This document shows positions 8,632-17,205 of a stretch of DNA of 64,000 nucleotides, piece after piece. The DNA is taken from NCBI GenBank assembly GCA_035288865.1, contig DATDZA010000008.1:6125-70124 (forward strand), given 5' to 3'. The translations under genes were made by a program, and so were the position numbers. How positions within the stretch are numbered: the stretch's first letter is position 1; each line of letters starts with the position of its first letter. Below the pieces are notes generated by a model that worked only from the letters and a program-made list of their open reading frames with translations, had not been told where the DNA came from and did no database searches. The stretch comes from GCA-2688775 sp035288865. Lineage in GTDB: Archaea > Nanobdellota > Nanobdellia > Woesearchaeales > GW2011-AR4.

Positions 8632-10296
8632 ATGGAAGAACTATCCAATATTTTCACAAAAATAAATGTTCAGATACTTGAACTGCTATCAAGGGAAAGC
8701 ATGCATATCAGGGAAATTGCCGACAGAATAAAATGCTCGCCTGCAAAAGTCCATGCATGCATAAAGATTTTCAAGAGAAATGATATTGTGAAAGAAGTTG
8801 ACGATAAGAACAGGAAAGTTATTGTTTTAAATTATGATAATGAAATAACAAATCAGATTCTTCAGTTAATTAATCCGGAAAACAATTTGCAGAAAACGCA
8901 TGCTGAAAAAATAAATTTGTTTGACACAATCAGCCCGTTTGATTTCAGGTATTATGGGAGGAACAAGGGAGTTTTTGAAAAACTGCAGCCATATCTGACA
9001 GAATCGGCATTTATAAAATATGCTCTCAAAGTTGAGGCTGCTTTAACAAGAATTCTTGCAAAAAACAAAATATGCCCACAAAAAGTTGCTGATGAAGTTG
9101 AGAAAGCAAGCAAGCAAGTCACGCCCGAGGAAGTTTATGCAGAAGAAGACAGGATAAAACATAACATTAGGGCGCTGGCAAATTCGATAAGAAACAGGGT
9201 AAGCGAAGAAGCAAAGCCATTTGTGCATTTCACTTCTACAAGCTATGACATAATTGCAACAGCAGATGCTCTCCGCTATAAAGAATTCACAAATGATGTT
9301 TTAATCCCGGAATTAATGAAGCTTGAATTAACTTTAATCAATCTTGCATTAAGAGAGAAATCTACAATACAAATTGGAAGAACGCACGGCCAGCACGCTG
9401 AGCCGATAACCTTTGGCTTTGCGGTTGCACAATATGTCAGCAGACTCGGCAGTTCTATTTTAAAAATACGGAGGAGTGCAAACAATCTGCGCGGGAAAAT
9501 GGCCGGCGCTGTAGGTGCTTACAACGCATCATCATTATTTTTTGAAGAGCCAATTAAATTTGAAGAGCAGGTTATGAATGAGCTTGGCCTGAAGGCTTCT
9601 CCGATTTCAACGCAAATAGTTGAGCCGGAATTTTTGGTCGACTATCAGACTAGCATAGTTTCTGCTTTTGGAGTTATTGCCGATTTGGCAGATGATATGA
9701 GACATTTGCAGAGAAATGAGATTGGTGAAGTTGGTGAATATTTTGAGGCAAAGCAAGTCGGCTCCTCAACAATGCCGCAGAAAAGAAATCCAATTAATTT
9801 TGAAAATGTGAAAAGCATGTGGAAGGCAATAATGCCGCGCATGATGACCGCTTACATGGATCAATTGTCTGAGCATCAGCGCGATTTAACAAACTCTGCT
9901 TCAATGCGGTTTATTCCGGAAATTTTAGCGGGATTTTATGTATCAATCGTCCGATTGGATAAGGTAATGTCAAATATTGTTGTTGATAAAAATAATATTC
10001 AAAGAAATTTCAACATGAACAAGCATATGATTGTTGCGGAGCCGCTTTACATCTTATTGGCTGCCAACGGCCATCCGGATGCGCATGAATATGCACGAGA
10101 GATGACTTTGAAGTCACAGCTTGAAAAAGTTCCTTTAATTGAATTGGTCAAGAAAGACAAGTCAATCCAACCTTATCTGAAAAAATTAAATAAAAAACAG
10201 ATTGAGATGCTCTATAATCCTGAGAACTATATCGGGATTGCTTCCAGGAAAACAGAAATGGTTTGCGTGCATTGGAAGAAAGAATTGAATATTTGA
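8632..10296 (+). CDS. purB: Adenylosuccinate lyase with N-terminal winged-helix DNA-binding domain
   Basis: The lyase cleaves SAICAR and adenylosuccinate, releasing fumarate, in purine synthesis. The lyase part (about residues 95-554) has HFTSTSYDIIATADALR, GRTHGQHAEPITFGF near 248 (catalytic His region) and the fumarase/lyase signature SSTMPQKRNPINFE near 378. The first 80 residues are extra: FTKINVQILELLSRESMHIR, EIADRIKCSPAKVHACIKIF and a beta-wing, reading as a winged HTH of the ArsR/MarR-like kind. The usual lyase is about 450 residues; this chain is 554 with no break. Its promoter holds paired direct repeats. The enzyme may sense its own pathway metabolite and regulate transcription, but that is inference. 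Confidence 0.92.
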   Translation: MEELSNIFTKINVQILELLSRESMHIREIADRIKCSPAKVHACIKIFKRNDIVKEVDDKNRKVIVLNYDNEITNQILQLINPENNLQKTHAEKINLFDTISPFDFRYYGRNKGVFEKLQPYLTESAFIKYALKVEAALTRILAKNKICPQKVADEVEKASKQVTPEEVYAEEDRIKHNIRALANSIRNRVSEEAKPFVHFTSTSYDIIATADALRYKEFTNDVLIPELMKLELTLINLALREKSTIQIGRTHGQHAEPITFGFAVAQYVSRLGSSILKIRRSANNLRGKMAGAVGAYNASSLFFEEPIKFEEQVMNELGLKASPISTQIVEPEFLVDYQTSIVSAFGVIADLADDMRHLQRNEIGEVGEYFEAKQVGSSTMPQKRNPINFENVKSMWKAIMPRMMTAYMDQLSEHQRDLTNSASMRFIPEILAGFYVSIVRLDKVMSNIVVDKNNIQRNFNMNKHMIVAEPLYILLAANGHPDAHEYAREMTLKSQLEKVPLIELVKKDKSIQPYLKKLNKKQIEMLYNPENYIGIASRKTEMVCVHWKKELNI

Positions 10297-10442
10297 GATA
10301 TTTTTTAATTCTAACTATGATTTGATGATTGCCGACAAATCGATGCCTCCAGAACCTAGTATAGGTCCAGATGGTTACAATTATTCTTTAGCGGACGATT
10401 TTTGGATGTACTCCTGTTGAAGTTTAGCGTAGCTCCAACTAA

Positions 10443-10489
10443 TATACTTTTTCCTATACTGGTATATAAAAACGAAACATTTAAATAGT
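10443..10489 (+). promoter_or_regulatory. Conserved promoter/operator module, copy 1
   Basis: This 47-bp block matches 13202-13248 at 43 of 47 positions. It contains an imperfect inverted repeat (TTTTTCCTATA on the left, TATATAAAAA on the right, around CTGG), followed by the TATA box CATTTAAATAG. The TATA centre is 27 nt from the ATG at 10510. The same block precedes the paralogous gene at 13269, so it is a shared regulatory element, probably an operator for one regulator. Confidence 0.6.
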
Positions 10490-10509
10490 TAATAATGCAT
10501 GAAAATTAC

Positions 10510-11097
10510 ATGGACTACCAAAATATTCATCCGGCCCATGCTGCAAGAGTGTATATGGAAAAATATCCGAAATTCTTATTGCTGTTTATAACATTCCTGC
10601 TTGCTTACTTTCTTTTTTACGGAAGGAACAATTTGGCCTTGCATGCCTTTGTAATCTCCACGGGATACTTGGGAATATTCATTGCCGGCCTGATGTTTTC
10701 TTATGGATTTACTACAGCGCCCGCGATTTCCCTGTTCCTGATTTTGGCAGAGCACCAGAATATTTATGCGGCAACCATCATAGGCGGATTTGGGGCCTTA
10801 TTGTCGGATTTGATTATATTCAGGTTTATAAGGGCATCATTTGCAGACGAAATTGAAAAACTATCCAAAGAAAAACTGATTGTCGAGCTGGATCATCATA
10901 CTCCGAGCAAGCTCAAGAAATATTTTTTGCCGGTCATGGCTGGGTTTATAATTGCCTCCCCCTTGCCTGATGAAATTGGAGTGACGCTGCTTGCCAGCAT
11001 TAGGTCAATTTCAACGAGTCTGTTTACTCTAATATCATACGCATCAAACACTTTTGGCATTTTCGTGATCTTAACTGTTGGGAAGATGATTAGCTAA
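10510..11097 (+). CDS. Small multi-pass membrane protein, paralogue of the one at 13269
   Basis: A roughly 195-residue membrane protein. After HAARVYMEKYPKF come about five hydrophobic segments, with FSYGFTTAPAISLFLILAE, IGGFGALLSDLIIFRFI and FIIASPLPDEIGVTLLA as the best conserved blocks. The 'G-x-x-x-G...D' and 'SPLPDE' loops recall the VTT/DedA fold, but I cannot assign it. The paralogue at 13269-13853 keeps all these blocks. ATG 10510 is preferred over ATG 10495 because it sits 27 nt from the TATA centre. Both paralogues face a convergent antiporter gene, so the pair probably works in ion or osmotic balance. Confidence 0.75.
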   Translation: MDYQNIHPAHAARVYMEKYPKFLLLFITFLLAYFLFYGRNNLALHAFVISTGYLGIFIAGLMFSYGFTTAPAISLFLILAEHQNIYAATIIGGFGALLSDLIIFRFIRASFADEIEKLSKEKLIVELDHHTPSKLKKYFLPVMAGFIIASPLPDEIGVTLLASIRSISTSLFTLISYASNTFGIFVILTVGKMIS

Positions 11098-11115
11098 GCT
11101 TTCCAATTAGAAATT

Positions 11116-12888
11116 CTATTTTCGGGCTTGCATTATTTTTTTTCTTAAAACCAACTTATATTTTTTGCTCAGCCTATACATGCTTGATTTGTGGCCCTGT
11201 GCAAGCTTGTGAATTAAATTTGACGCCCTTAATGCATAGATTAATCCTCCGCAGATTAGAATTATGGTAATGGAATGGTATACCGGCCTTAATTTCAGGA
11301 ATAATATAAAGTTGGATAATAAAATCAAAGTGCCAAACACGATGCCAATTGCTATGAAATTCCTTAATATCTTTTTCTCGTTTGCAATCTCCTTTGGGTA
11401 TAACTTTACGAAAAATACTGAAATGTCCCTAAATAAAAATGAAATCTTTCTTGTTAGATTATACGCGGGAAAAAATATGGCTATTATAAAAAATCCCAGC
11501 AGCAGATAACCAATGACTGGGCTTTTGATAAGCTCCAGGATAATATTTCTAAAGAAATGCCACGCAATAAATCCCCCGGCAGAAATAAAAAACACGGCCA
11601 TTATGTTGTTAAGAATTGATTTCCATTCAATGCTTATCCTCTTCATGCTGCTTCTGTCCTTATTCATAATCCATGAAACGCTGTTTATGTAATTTCTTGC
11701 AAGTTTTACATCCTCCAGTACGCGCGACGGCATTGACCTGGAAATAAAATTGTATATTGGCTCAGAATAATTTATCAAAAATGACATTGCAATTGTTGAA
11801 AATACTATAAGCGCTGCTGTTATATCCACCAGCTCAAGACCCAGTCCTGCGGCCTCTGCCTCCTTTGCAATCAATAACGAGAATTCACCAGCTGAAATCA
11901 TTGCTATGCCGCTGAATATTGCCTGCCTTCCGCTAAAATTTGAAAACAAATAGCTTCCAAAGCCTATGGAGAAAAATTTCATAAAAATGCTTACGGCCAA
12001 AAGGGCAGCAATTAGGTAAATGCTGTGCAGCACAACCGAAAAATTAACCACAGTGCCTACGGAAAAAAAGAACAATGCAGTAAATGTAAGAATGAACGGA
12101 TGTATGGATTTCTCAAACATTTTTGAGTTTGGAAGCGAAGAAACTATGTTTCCCGCAAGAAACGCGCCCACGGACGGAGAAAGATGGATAAGGTGCGCAA
12201 GATAGCTCATGCCTGCGCATAAGCCCAGCGATGTGAAGGTTATGGTATCCTCCGTGCTGTATTTTATCAGCCATGATATAACCGGCCGTAGCAGCCTTTT
12301 CAGAACCACGAAAAATACAGCCATTAATGCAAGGGAAATAATAAGCTCTGTAAACAAATTCACTGTTGACAAATCTGCCTTGGTGTTGAGGCTTGAAAAA
12401 AACGTCAACGCGAAAACCGCAAAGATATCCTCCAAAATAAGAATGGTCACAAGCAGCGGAACTTCCTCTTTATTCGACATTCCCTTCTGCTCAAGTATCT
12501 TGATTACAACTACGGTGCTGGTTATTGAAAGTATGACTCCAATGTATAATGCAGCAATTGCACCCAGCCCAAGCACCAGTGCTGCCAAATATCCGGCCAG
12601 AAACACCCCTCCCAACTTAATTGATGCTATTATGATTGCCCTAAGCCCGTAATTAAACAAATGATTAAGGCTGAATTCAATTCCAATTGTAAACAGCAGA
12701 AGAATAGCGCCTATCTCAATTGCAGTATCAATAAGTGATAAATCCTGAATAAGCCCAAGAGAATAAGGGCCGACTATTGCTCCAATGATTAGCAATCCGA
12801 GAACAGAAGGCTGCCGAAATCTTACTGCCAAAACACCACCCAGTATTGAGAATAAGATTATCATCCCTATTTCCACAGAAAGCACCAT
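11116..12888 (-). CDS. CPA2-family cation:proton antiporter with extra C-terminal membrane domain
   Basis: Residues 1-390 form a Kef/NapA-like antiporter: RQPSVLGLLIIGAIVGPYSL, then AILLLFTIGIEFSL, TSTVVVIKILEQKG and the paired segment LSPSVGAFLAGNIVSS. About 200 further residues follow the transporter (from RNYINSVSWIMNKDRSSMKR) with roughly four more hydrophobic segments and a very basic end (KKYKLVLRKKIMQARK). No RCK/TrkA-N nucleotide domain is present. The family exchanges K+ or Na+ for H+. The start has a TATA box about 27 nt upstream on the minus strand. The gene converges on the small membrane protein at 10510-11097, 18 bp away. Confidence 0.85.
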   Translation of the reverse strand: MVLSVEIGMIILFSILGGVLAVRFRQPSVLGLLIIGAIVGPYSLGLIQDLSLIDTAIEIGAILLLFTIGIEFSLNHLFNYGLRAIIIASIKLGGVFLAGYLAALVLGLGAIAALYIGVILSITSTVVVIKILEQKGMSNKEEVPLLVTILILEDIFAVFALTFFSSLNTKADLSTVNLFTELIISLALMAVFFVVLKRLLRPVISWLIKYSTEDTITFTSLGLCAGMSYLAHLIHLSPSVGAFLAGNIVSSLPNSKMFEKSIHPFILTFTALFFFSVGTVVNFSVVLHSIYLIAALLAVSIFMKFFSIGFGSYLFSNFSGRQAIFSGIAMISAGEFSLLIAKEAEAAGLGLELVDITAALIVFSTIAMSFLINYSEPIYNFISRSMPSRVLEDVKLARNYINSVSWIMNKDRSSMKRISIEWKSILNNIMAVFFISAGGFIAWHFFRNIILELIKSPVIGYLLLGFFIIAIFFPAYNLTRKISFLFRDISVFFVKLYPKEIANEKKILRNFIAIGIVFGTLILLSNFILFLKLRPVYHSITIILICGGLIYALRASNLIHKLAQGHKSSMYRLSKKYKLVLRKKIMQARK

Positions 12889-12926
12889 AAGAAAATGAAA
12901 AAAGGAGGGATATATTAAATTTGCTT

Positions 12927-13095
12927 TTATTGTTTATGTGGCCAGTTCTTTAAAACAATAGGGATGATAATTGTTGTCAACAAGCTCATCAGAACCAGTG
13001 AAACATAAATTTCCTGCCCGATGATTTTCTGATTCAGCCCTATCAGGGCAACTATCATTGCGACTTCCCCCTGGGTGACATTCCAAACCCCACAA
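12927..13095 (-). pseudogene. C-terminal fragment of a Kef-type antiporter gene
   Basis: The minus strand reads EVAMIVALIGLNQKIIGQ, then EIYVSLVLMSLLTTIIIP, IVLKNWPHKQ and a stop at 12927-12929. This closely matches the last 46 residues of the intact antiporter at 13857. Just upstream, GFGMSPRG is in another frame: the C-run at 13067-13071 lacks one base relative to the intact copy. Beyond that point similarity is lost, so this is a 3' remnant. The rest of the 12889-13268 interval holds the promoter module of the next gene and nothing else I can support. Confidence 0.8.
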
Positions 13096-13201
13096 CCAGG
13101 AATAAAACTGCCTTCAACACTCTTATTATTTTCACAATTCTTAAATGTGGATATTGATTGCCCTGATGCTTAAACGGTTTTAGAATTAATTGGGAATCTC
13201 C

Positions 13202-13248
13202 TATACTTTTTCCTATATTAGTATACAAAAAGGAAACATTTAAATAGT
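13202..13248 (+). promoter_or_regulatory. Conserved promoter/operator module, copy 2
   Basis: Second copy of the 47-bp block at 10443-10489 (43 of 47 identical). It has the inverted repeat CTTTTTCCTATA / TATACAAAAAGG and the TATA box CATTTAAATAG, centred 27 nt before the ATG at 13269. The four differences fall within or beside the repeat centre, and the outer parts are unchanged. Confidence 0.6.
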
Positions 13249-13268
13249 AAAAGTGTTCTAGAATTTTT

Positions 13269-13853
13269 ATGAGATATGCCACTAATCATGCAGTCCGTAC
13301 GGCAAGAGTTTATATGGAAAAATATCCAAAGTTTCTTCTGCTTTTCATAACTGTTATCATAGCCTACATTATGTTTTACGGCAAGACTTACCCCCCGCTT
13401 CAGAATTTCTTATCCTCAGCGGGTTACCTTGGGACATTCATATCCGGCATATTTTTTGTTTATGGATTTACCGCGGCTCCTGCGACTGTTATTTTGTTGG
13501 TATTAGCAAAAGAGCAGAATATCTGGATAGCAGGCCTTATTGGGGGATTAGGCGCATTAATTGGCGACCTGATAATTTTTAAATTCTTGCGTGTTTCTTT
13601 TGCGGAGGAGGTCAGCAGGCTGATGCACGAAAAATTAATAAGCAAAGTGAATAAAAAAATTCCAAATATCTTTAAAAAATATCTTATTCCTGTATTTGCC
13701 GGATTCATAATTGCATCGCCATTGCCTGACGAAATCGGAGTGGCGCTTTTGGCAATAAACCAGAATATTTCAATGAAAATATTTACGCTTGTTTCTTATG
13801 TCCTTAATACGATTGGAATTTATACAATACTCTTAATAGGAATCCACATTTAA
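13269..13853 (+). CDS. Small multi-pass membrane protein, paralogue of the one at 10510
   Basis: A 194-residue protein with the same plan as its paralogue: TARVYMEKYPKF, FFVYGFTAAPATVILLVLA, IGGLGALIGDLIIFKFL and GFIIASPLPDEIGVALLAI. The leaderless ATG is 27 nt from the TATA centre in the duplicated promoter module. It converges with the antiporter at 13857-15029, just as its paralogue converges with the antiporter at 11116. Repetition of the gene pair suggests a functional partnership between this protein and the antiporters, or a segmental duplication. Molecular function unknown. Confidence 0.75.
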   Translation: MRYATNHAVRTARVYMEKYPKFLLLFITVIIAYIMFYGKTYPPLQNFLSSAGYLGTFISGIFFVYGFTAAPATVILLVLAKEQNIWIAGLIGGLGALIGDLIIFKFLRVSFAEEVSRLMHEKLISKVNKKIPNIFKKYLIPVFAGFIIASPLPDEIGVALLAINQNISMKIFTLVSYVLNTIGIYTILLIGIHI

Positions 13854-13856
13854 GAA

Positions 13857-15029
13857 TTAACTAGTTTTATACAGCCAGTTTCTTAGCACAATTGGAGTGA
13901 TTATTGTTGTTAGCAAGCTCATCAAGACCAATGATACATAGATATCCTGTTTTATCAGCCCCGCATTAAGTGCTATCAATGCAACAATCATTGCAACTTC
14001 CCCTCTGGGCGACATTCCCCATCCCACAATTGATGAGTCTTTGTGCGATAATCCCTGCAACTTTGCTGGGATATAACAGCCTATAACTTTTGAAATAACA
14101 GCAATAACTGTCAGTGCCAAAAGGAACCAAATCACATTTAATGATAATGCTCTGACATCTGCAAGTATGCCCAATGATACAAAAAATATGGATGCAAAAA
14201 TTATGTGCAGATACTCTGCCCCTTCCCTGTAATCTTTTCCATGCTTAACTAATGCTCCTTCAAGAACCATTCCTGCAAGAAACGAGCCGACAATTGCAGA
14301 CAAGTGTATGACTTCAGCAACCATTGCATACAGGAAAGCGAGCATCATTGCAAAGATAAACACAAACTCTGGAAACTTTTTAGCAATATTACTTTTGTCT
14401 AGCTTCTCAACCATGGGACTTAAGAATTTTAACCCTACATATGAACCAATAGCGAGGAAAGCTATCGATTTTAGAAGGATTATTGCAGTTGAGCCAACAG
14501 AGAAAGTGCCGCCTACAATTTGAGTTGAGACTGAAAGTGCGAGAAGGCTTAATACGTCATCAATAACTGCTGCCCCTATAATTGCCTTCGCTGCGTCTGT
14601 CTGCAGCTTTCCCATTTCACGAAGGACATTTGCAGTTATCGCAATGCTTGTCGCCGTAAGAGCCGTTCCCACAAATACTGCGCTTCCAAAATCATAACCG
14701 AATAATTTTGCAAGATAATAACCCGTTATCCAGGGGACTATCACTCCTGATAATGCAATCCAAGTATACTTTAGGTTAAAAATATCCTTTAATTTAAATT
14801 CAAGCCCTACTACAAACAATAAGATTATTGCTCCTAAATGCGCAACGCTCGCCACGAAATCAGTGTAGGTTATTAATCCAAGCAGACTGGGCCCGATTAT
14901 TATGCCAACTAAAATTTCCCCGATAACGGCTGACTGATTTATTCTGGAGGCCAAAAGATATCCTGCAAGAGCCACAAATAATAAAAGGCTCATCTGGAAT
15001 TCTATGGTTGAGATTAGGGATTCTGCCAT
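13857..15029 (-). CDS. CPA2-family (Kef/NapA-like) cation:proton antiporter
   Basis: A 390-residue transporter of the usual membrane-domain size. Blocks are ASRINQSAVIGEILVGIIIG, LLFVVGLEFKL, ATSIAITANVLREMG, AAVIDDVLSLLAL (paired acidic residues of the transport site), HLSAIVGSFLAGMVLEG and VGWGMSPRGEVAMIVALIAL. No RCK domain follows. ATG 15029 is chosen over GTG 15041 because it is 26-27 nt from the centre of the TATA box at 15052-15059, which also serves treT on the other strand. Probably exports Na+ or K+ in exchange for protons as part of the osmotic/ionic response. Confidence 0.9.
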   Translation of the reverse strand: MAESLISTIEFQMSLLLFVALAGYLLASRINQSAVIGEILVGIIIGPSLLGLITYTDFVASVAHLGAIILLFVVGLEFKLKDIFNLKYTWIALSGVIVPWITGYYLAKLFGYDFGSAVFVGTALTATSIAITANVLREMGKLQTDAAKAIIGAAVIDDVLSLLALSVSTQIVGGTFSVGSTAIILLKSIAFLAIGSYVGLKFLSPMVEKLDKSNIAKKFPEFVFIFAMMLAFLYAMVAEVIHLSAIVGSFLAGMVLEGALVKHGKDYREGAEYLHIIFASIFFVSLGILADVRALSLNVIWFLLALTVIAVISKVIGCYIPAKLQGLSHKDSSIVGWGMSPRGEVAMIVALIALNAGLIKQDIYVSLVLMSLLTTIITPIVLRNWLYKTS

Positions 15030-15051
15030 TTTGTTGGGCACGATAACAAAC

Positions 15052-15059
15052 TATTTATA
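15052..15059. promoter_or_regulatory. Single symmetric TATA box for two divergent leaderless genes
   Basis: TATTTATA reads TATAAATA on the other strand. Its centre (15055.5) is 26.5 nt from the plus-strand ATG of treT (15082) and 26.5 nt from the minus-strand ATG of the antiporter (15029). The whole divergent intergenic region is 52 bp and has no second TATA box, so both genes appear to share one element. Confidence 0.65.
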
Positions 15060-15081
15060 CTTTTTGCTATCTTTGCCCCTC

Positions 15082-16341
15082 ATGCTTCCAAAAATAGAGG
15101 ATTATGAACAGTTTATCGGAAAAGAGAAAGTAGAAGAGATAAAGAATTTAGCCGTGAAACTGGAAGGCAAGCATATCGTGCATGTAAACTCCACCTACTC
15201 AGGCGGAGGGGTTGCGGAAATTCTAAATAGTATGGTTGTGCTGATGAACCGATTGGGCCTTGACACAGACTGGAGGCTTCTTAAAGGAAGCCATTCTTTT
15301 TTTGATGTCACAAAAAAGTTCCACAATGCCCTGCAGGGCGAGAAAGTAAGTTTTACGGAGAGAGACAAAAAGATTTATCTTGACGAGCTTGAAAGAAATG
15401 CCCTGATGCTTCATTTCCGCGAGCATGACTTGGTCTTTATCCATGACCCGCAGCCTCTCGGGCTTATTAAGTTCGCAAATAAAAGAAAGCAGCCGTGGAT
15501 TTGGAGGAGCCACATACAGATAAACAATGCAGACAGGAATGTCTGGAAATTCCTTCATAATTTTGCAAAGCAATATGATGGAGCCATTTTTTCCCTTACA
15601 AAATACAGGAAAATTGACTTGAATATTCCGCAGTATTTTGTAGCTCCTTCAATAGATCCATTGTCGCTTAAGAACAAGGAATTAAGCCAGGGGCAATCTT
15701 ATAGGATTCTGCTCAGGGAAGGAATAAATATCAACAAGCCGATTATAACGCAAGTTTCAAGATTCGACAAATGGAAGAATCCTCTTGGAGTTCTTAGAAT
15801 ATTCAAAAGAGTCAAAGAAAGAACTGATGCAAGGCTTGTCATGATTGGCGATATGGCAACTGATGATCCTGAAGGGCCTGAGATTTACAACAAAGTCGTT
15901 AAAGAAGCCGCGAAAATGAAAGATGTGCATATCCTTACAAAGAAAGATGACTTGCTTGTAAACGCACTGCAAAGGGCATCGCATGTAGTCATGCAAAATT
16001 CCAAGAGGGAAGGCTTCGGGCTTACAGTTTCAGAAGCGCTTTGGAAAGAAACACCTGTAGTCGGAACAAGAACAGGTGGGATTCCGCTCCAGATTATACA
16101 TAACCGGACTGGAGCTTTGGCAAGGAATGAAAGGGAAGCAGCTGACTGGTGTGTAAAATTGCTAAGAGATGATAAGCTGCGGATAAAAATGGGCATTGCT
16201 GGAAAAGAGCATGTAAGGAAGAATTTCCTGATTACGAGGCACCTTTATGACTACATGAGAATTATCGAGTATTACACAGGGACAGTGGCTGATGATGTTT
16301 TGAGGACTGCTAAATATCTGAAAAGGCTCATTTTGAAATGA
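15082..16341 (+). CDS. treT: Trehalose glycosyltransferring synthase TreT (GT4)
   Basis: TreT makes trehalose from an NDP-glucose and glucose. The 419-residue protein matches the archaeal TreT pattern: EGKHIVHVNSTYSGGGVAEI near the N terminus, TDWRLLKGSHSFFDVTKKFH, FIHDPQPLGLI, WIWRSHIQINNADRNVW, and the GT4 E-x7-E region EGFGLTVSEALWKETPVVGT near residue 309. An open frame extends upstream, but ATG 15082 is supported by TATA spacing and by where TreT similarity begins. The divergent antiporter shares its TATA box. Trehalose as a compatible solute fits the neighbouring MscS channels and antiporters. Confidence 0.88.
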   Translation: MLPKIEDYEQFIGKEKVEEIKNLAVKLEGKHIVHVNSTYSGGGVAEILNSMVVLMNRLGLDTDWRLLKGSHSFFDVTKKFHNALQGEKVSFTERDKKIYLDELERNALMLHFREHDLVFIHDPQPLGLIKFANKRKQPWIWRSHIQINNADRNVWKFLHNFAKQYDGAIFSLTKYRKIDLNIPQYFVAPSIDPLSLKNKELSQGQSYRILLREGININKPIITQVSRFDKWKNPLGVLRIFKRVKERTDARLVMIGDMATDDPEGPEIYNKVVKEAAKMKDVHILTKKDDLLVNALQRASHVVMQNSKREGFGLTVSEALWKETPVVGTRTGGIPLQIIHNRTGALARNEREAADWCVKLLRDDKLRIKMGIAGKEHVRKNFLITRHLYDYMRIIEYYTGTVADDVLRTAKYLKRLILK

Positions 16342-16356
16342 GTTTATTATTCAAAG

Positions 16357-17193
16357 CTACCCAAAGCTTACCTTATTATTCCTGAATTCCTGCAGCAAAG
16401 TTTCATAAAAATTGGAAACAATGCTTTCTTTCCTCAAAATGTCCCAAATCCAGAACCATACCTGCAGGCTTATTTTGTCCTTGCCTGCATTTCTTATGAA
16501 TATCTTGGGCTCAAGTACGCTGATATTTTTTGGCATTACAAAAAACTTTTGTATTATACTGAATTCCTTTTTTGGCACATGGGGCAGAATATTTGGCTCC
16601 TCATGGAGTATCTTATTTATTATATCTATTGCTTTTTGGTAATTTGAATCGTTTCTAATATCAATATCCAAATCAACCCTGATGAATTCCCCTTGGCTGT
16701 AGTTAATGACGCTTCCTGTGACAAATCTGATATTGGAAACTATAATGATTTTCCCGTCCAATGACCTCAAAAATGTCTTTCTGAGCATAATGTCCTTGAC
16801 AATGCAAATGGCCCCGTCAACTTCCACTATATCGCCTTCACGAAACGGTCTTTCAAGCGACAGGACAATTCCGGCAAATACATTCTGCAGGACAGGCAGC
16901 ATGGTCAAAAGAAAGGTTATCCCCAAAATCCCCAATGCAGTTAGAAATGCAGGTACGTTAAAATTAAGGATTTTTTGAAAAGCAAAATAAAATCCTAAAA
17001 AATATACAGAATACATTACTACCCTTGAAAGCGCTTTGTAAAATACGGGCTTTGTTTTATTTCTAAGAAACTTAGTTATCAAAAGCCTCAGGACATTGCC
17101 CAAAATAACAGAAAGTATAACTACAAAAATAAATAAAAGGAAGTTCTGAAATGATACTTCCCCGAGCAGATAATCTGTATCAACTATTGCCAT
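16357..17193 (-). CDS. Diverged MscS-family mechanosensitive channel
   Basis: A 278-residue MscS-like protein with three to four hydrophobic segments, then LQNVFAGIVLSLERPFREGD and IVEVDGAICIVKDIMLRKTF, the pore-end and beta-domain blocks of MscS. The pore helix (GILGITFLLTMLPVLQ) lacks the Ala/Gly regularity of classical TM3, so gating may differ. It is the last gene of a minus-strand operon (GT4-HAD, mscS, mscS), 12 bp behind the larger channel gene. It ends 15 bp from treT, which converges on it. Such channels release solutes on hypo-osmotic shock. Confidence 0.82.
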   Translation of the reverse strand: MAIVDTDYLLGEVSFQNFLLFIFVVILSVILGNVLRLLITKFLRNKTKPVFYKALSRVVMYSVYFLGFYFAFQKILNFNVPAFLTALGILGITFLLTMLPVLQNVFAGIVLSLERPFREGDIVEVDGAICIVKDIMLRKTFLRSLDGKIIIVSNIRFVTGSVINYSQGEFIRVDLDIDIRNDSNYQKAIDIINKILHEEPNILPHVPKKEFSIIQKFFVMPKNISVLEPKIFIRNAGKDKISLQVWFWIWDILRKESIVSNFYETLLQEFRNNKVSFG

Positions 17194-17205
17194 TTTAATG
17201 TATGT

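Noticed and set aside
10325..10420. A 31-codon frame (MIADKSMPPEPSIGPDGYNY, then SLADDFWMYSC) between purB and the first membrane protein gene.
   Set aside because: It has no TATA box or SD at a useful distance and no motif; it is short enough to be chance, though a gene remnant is possible.
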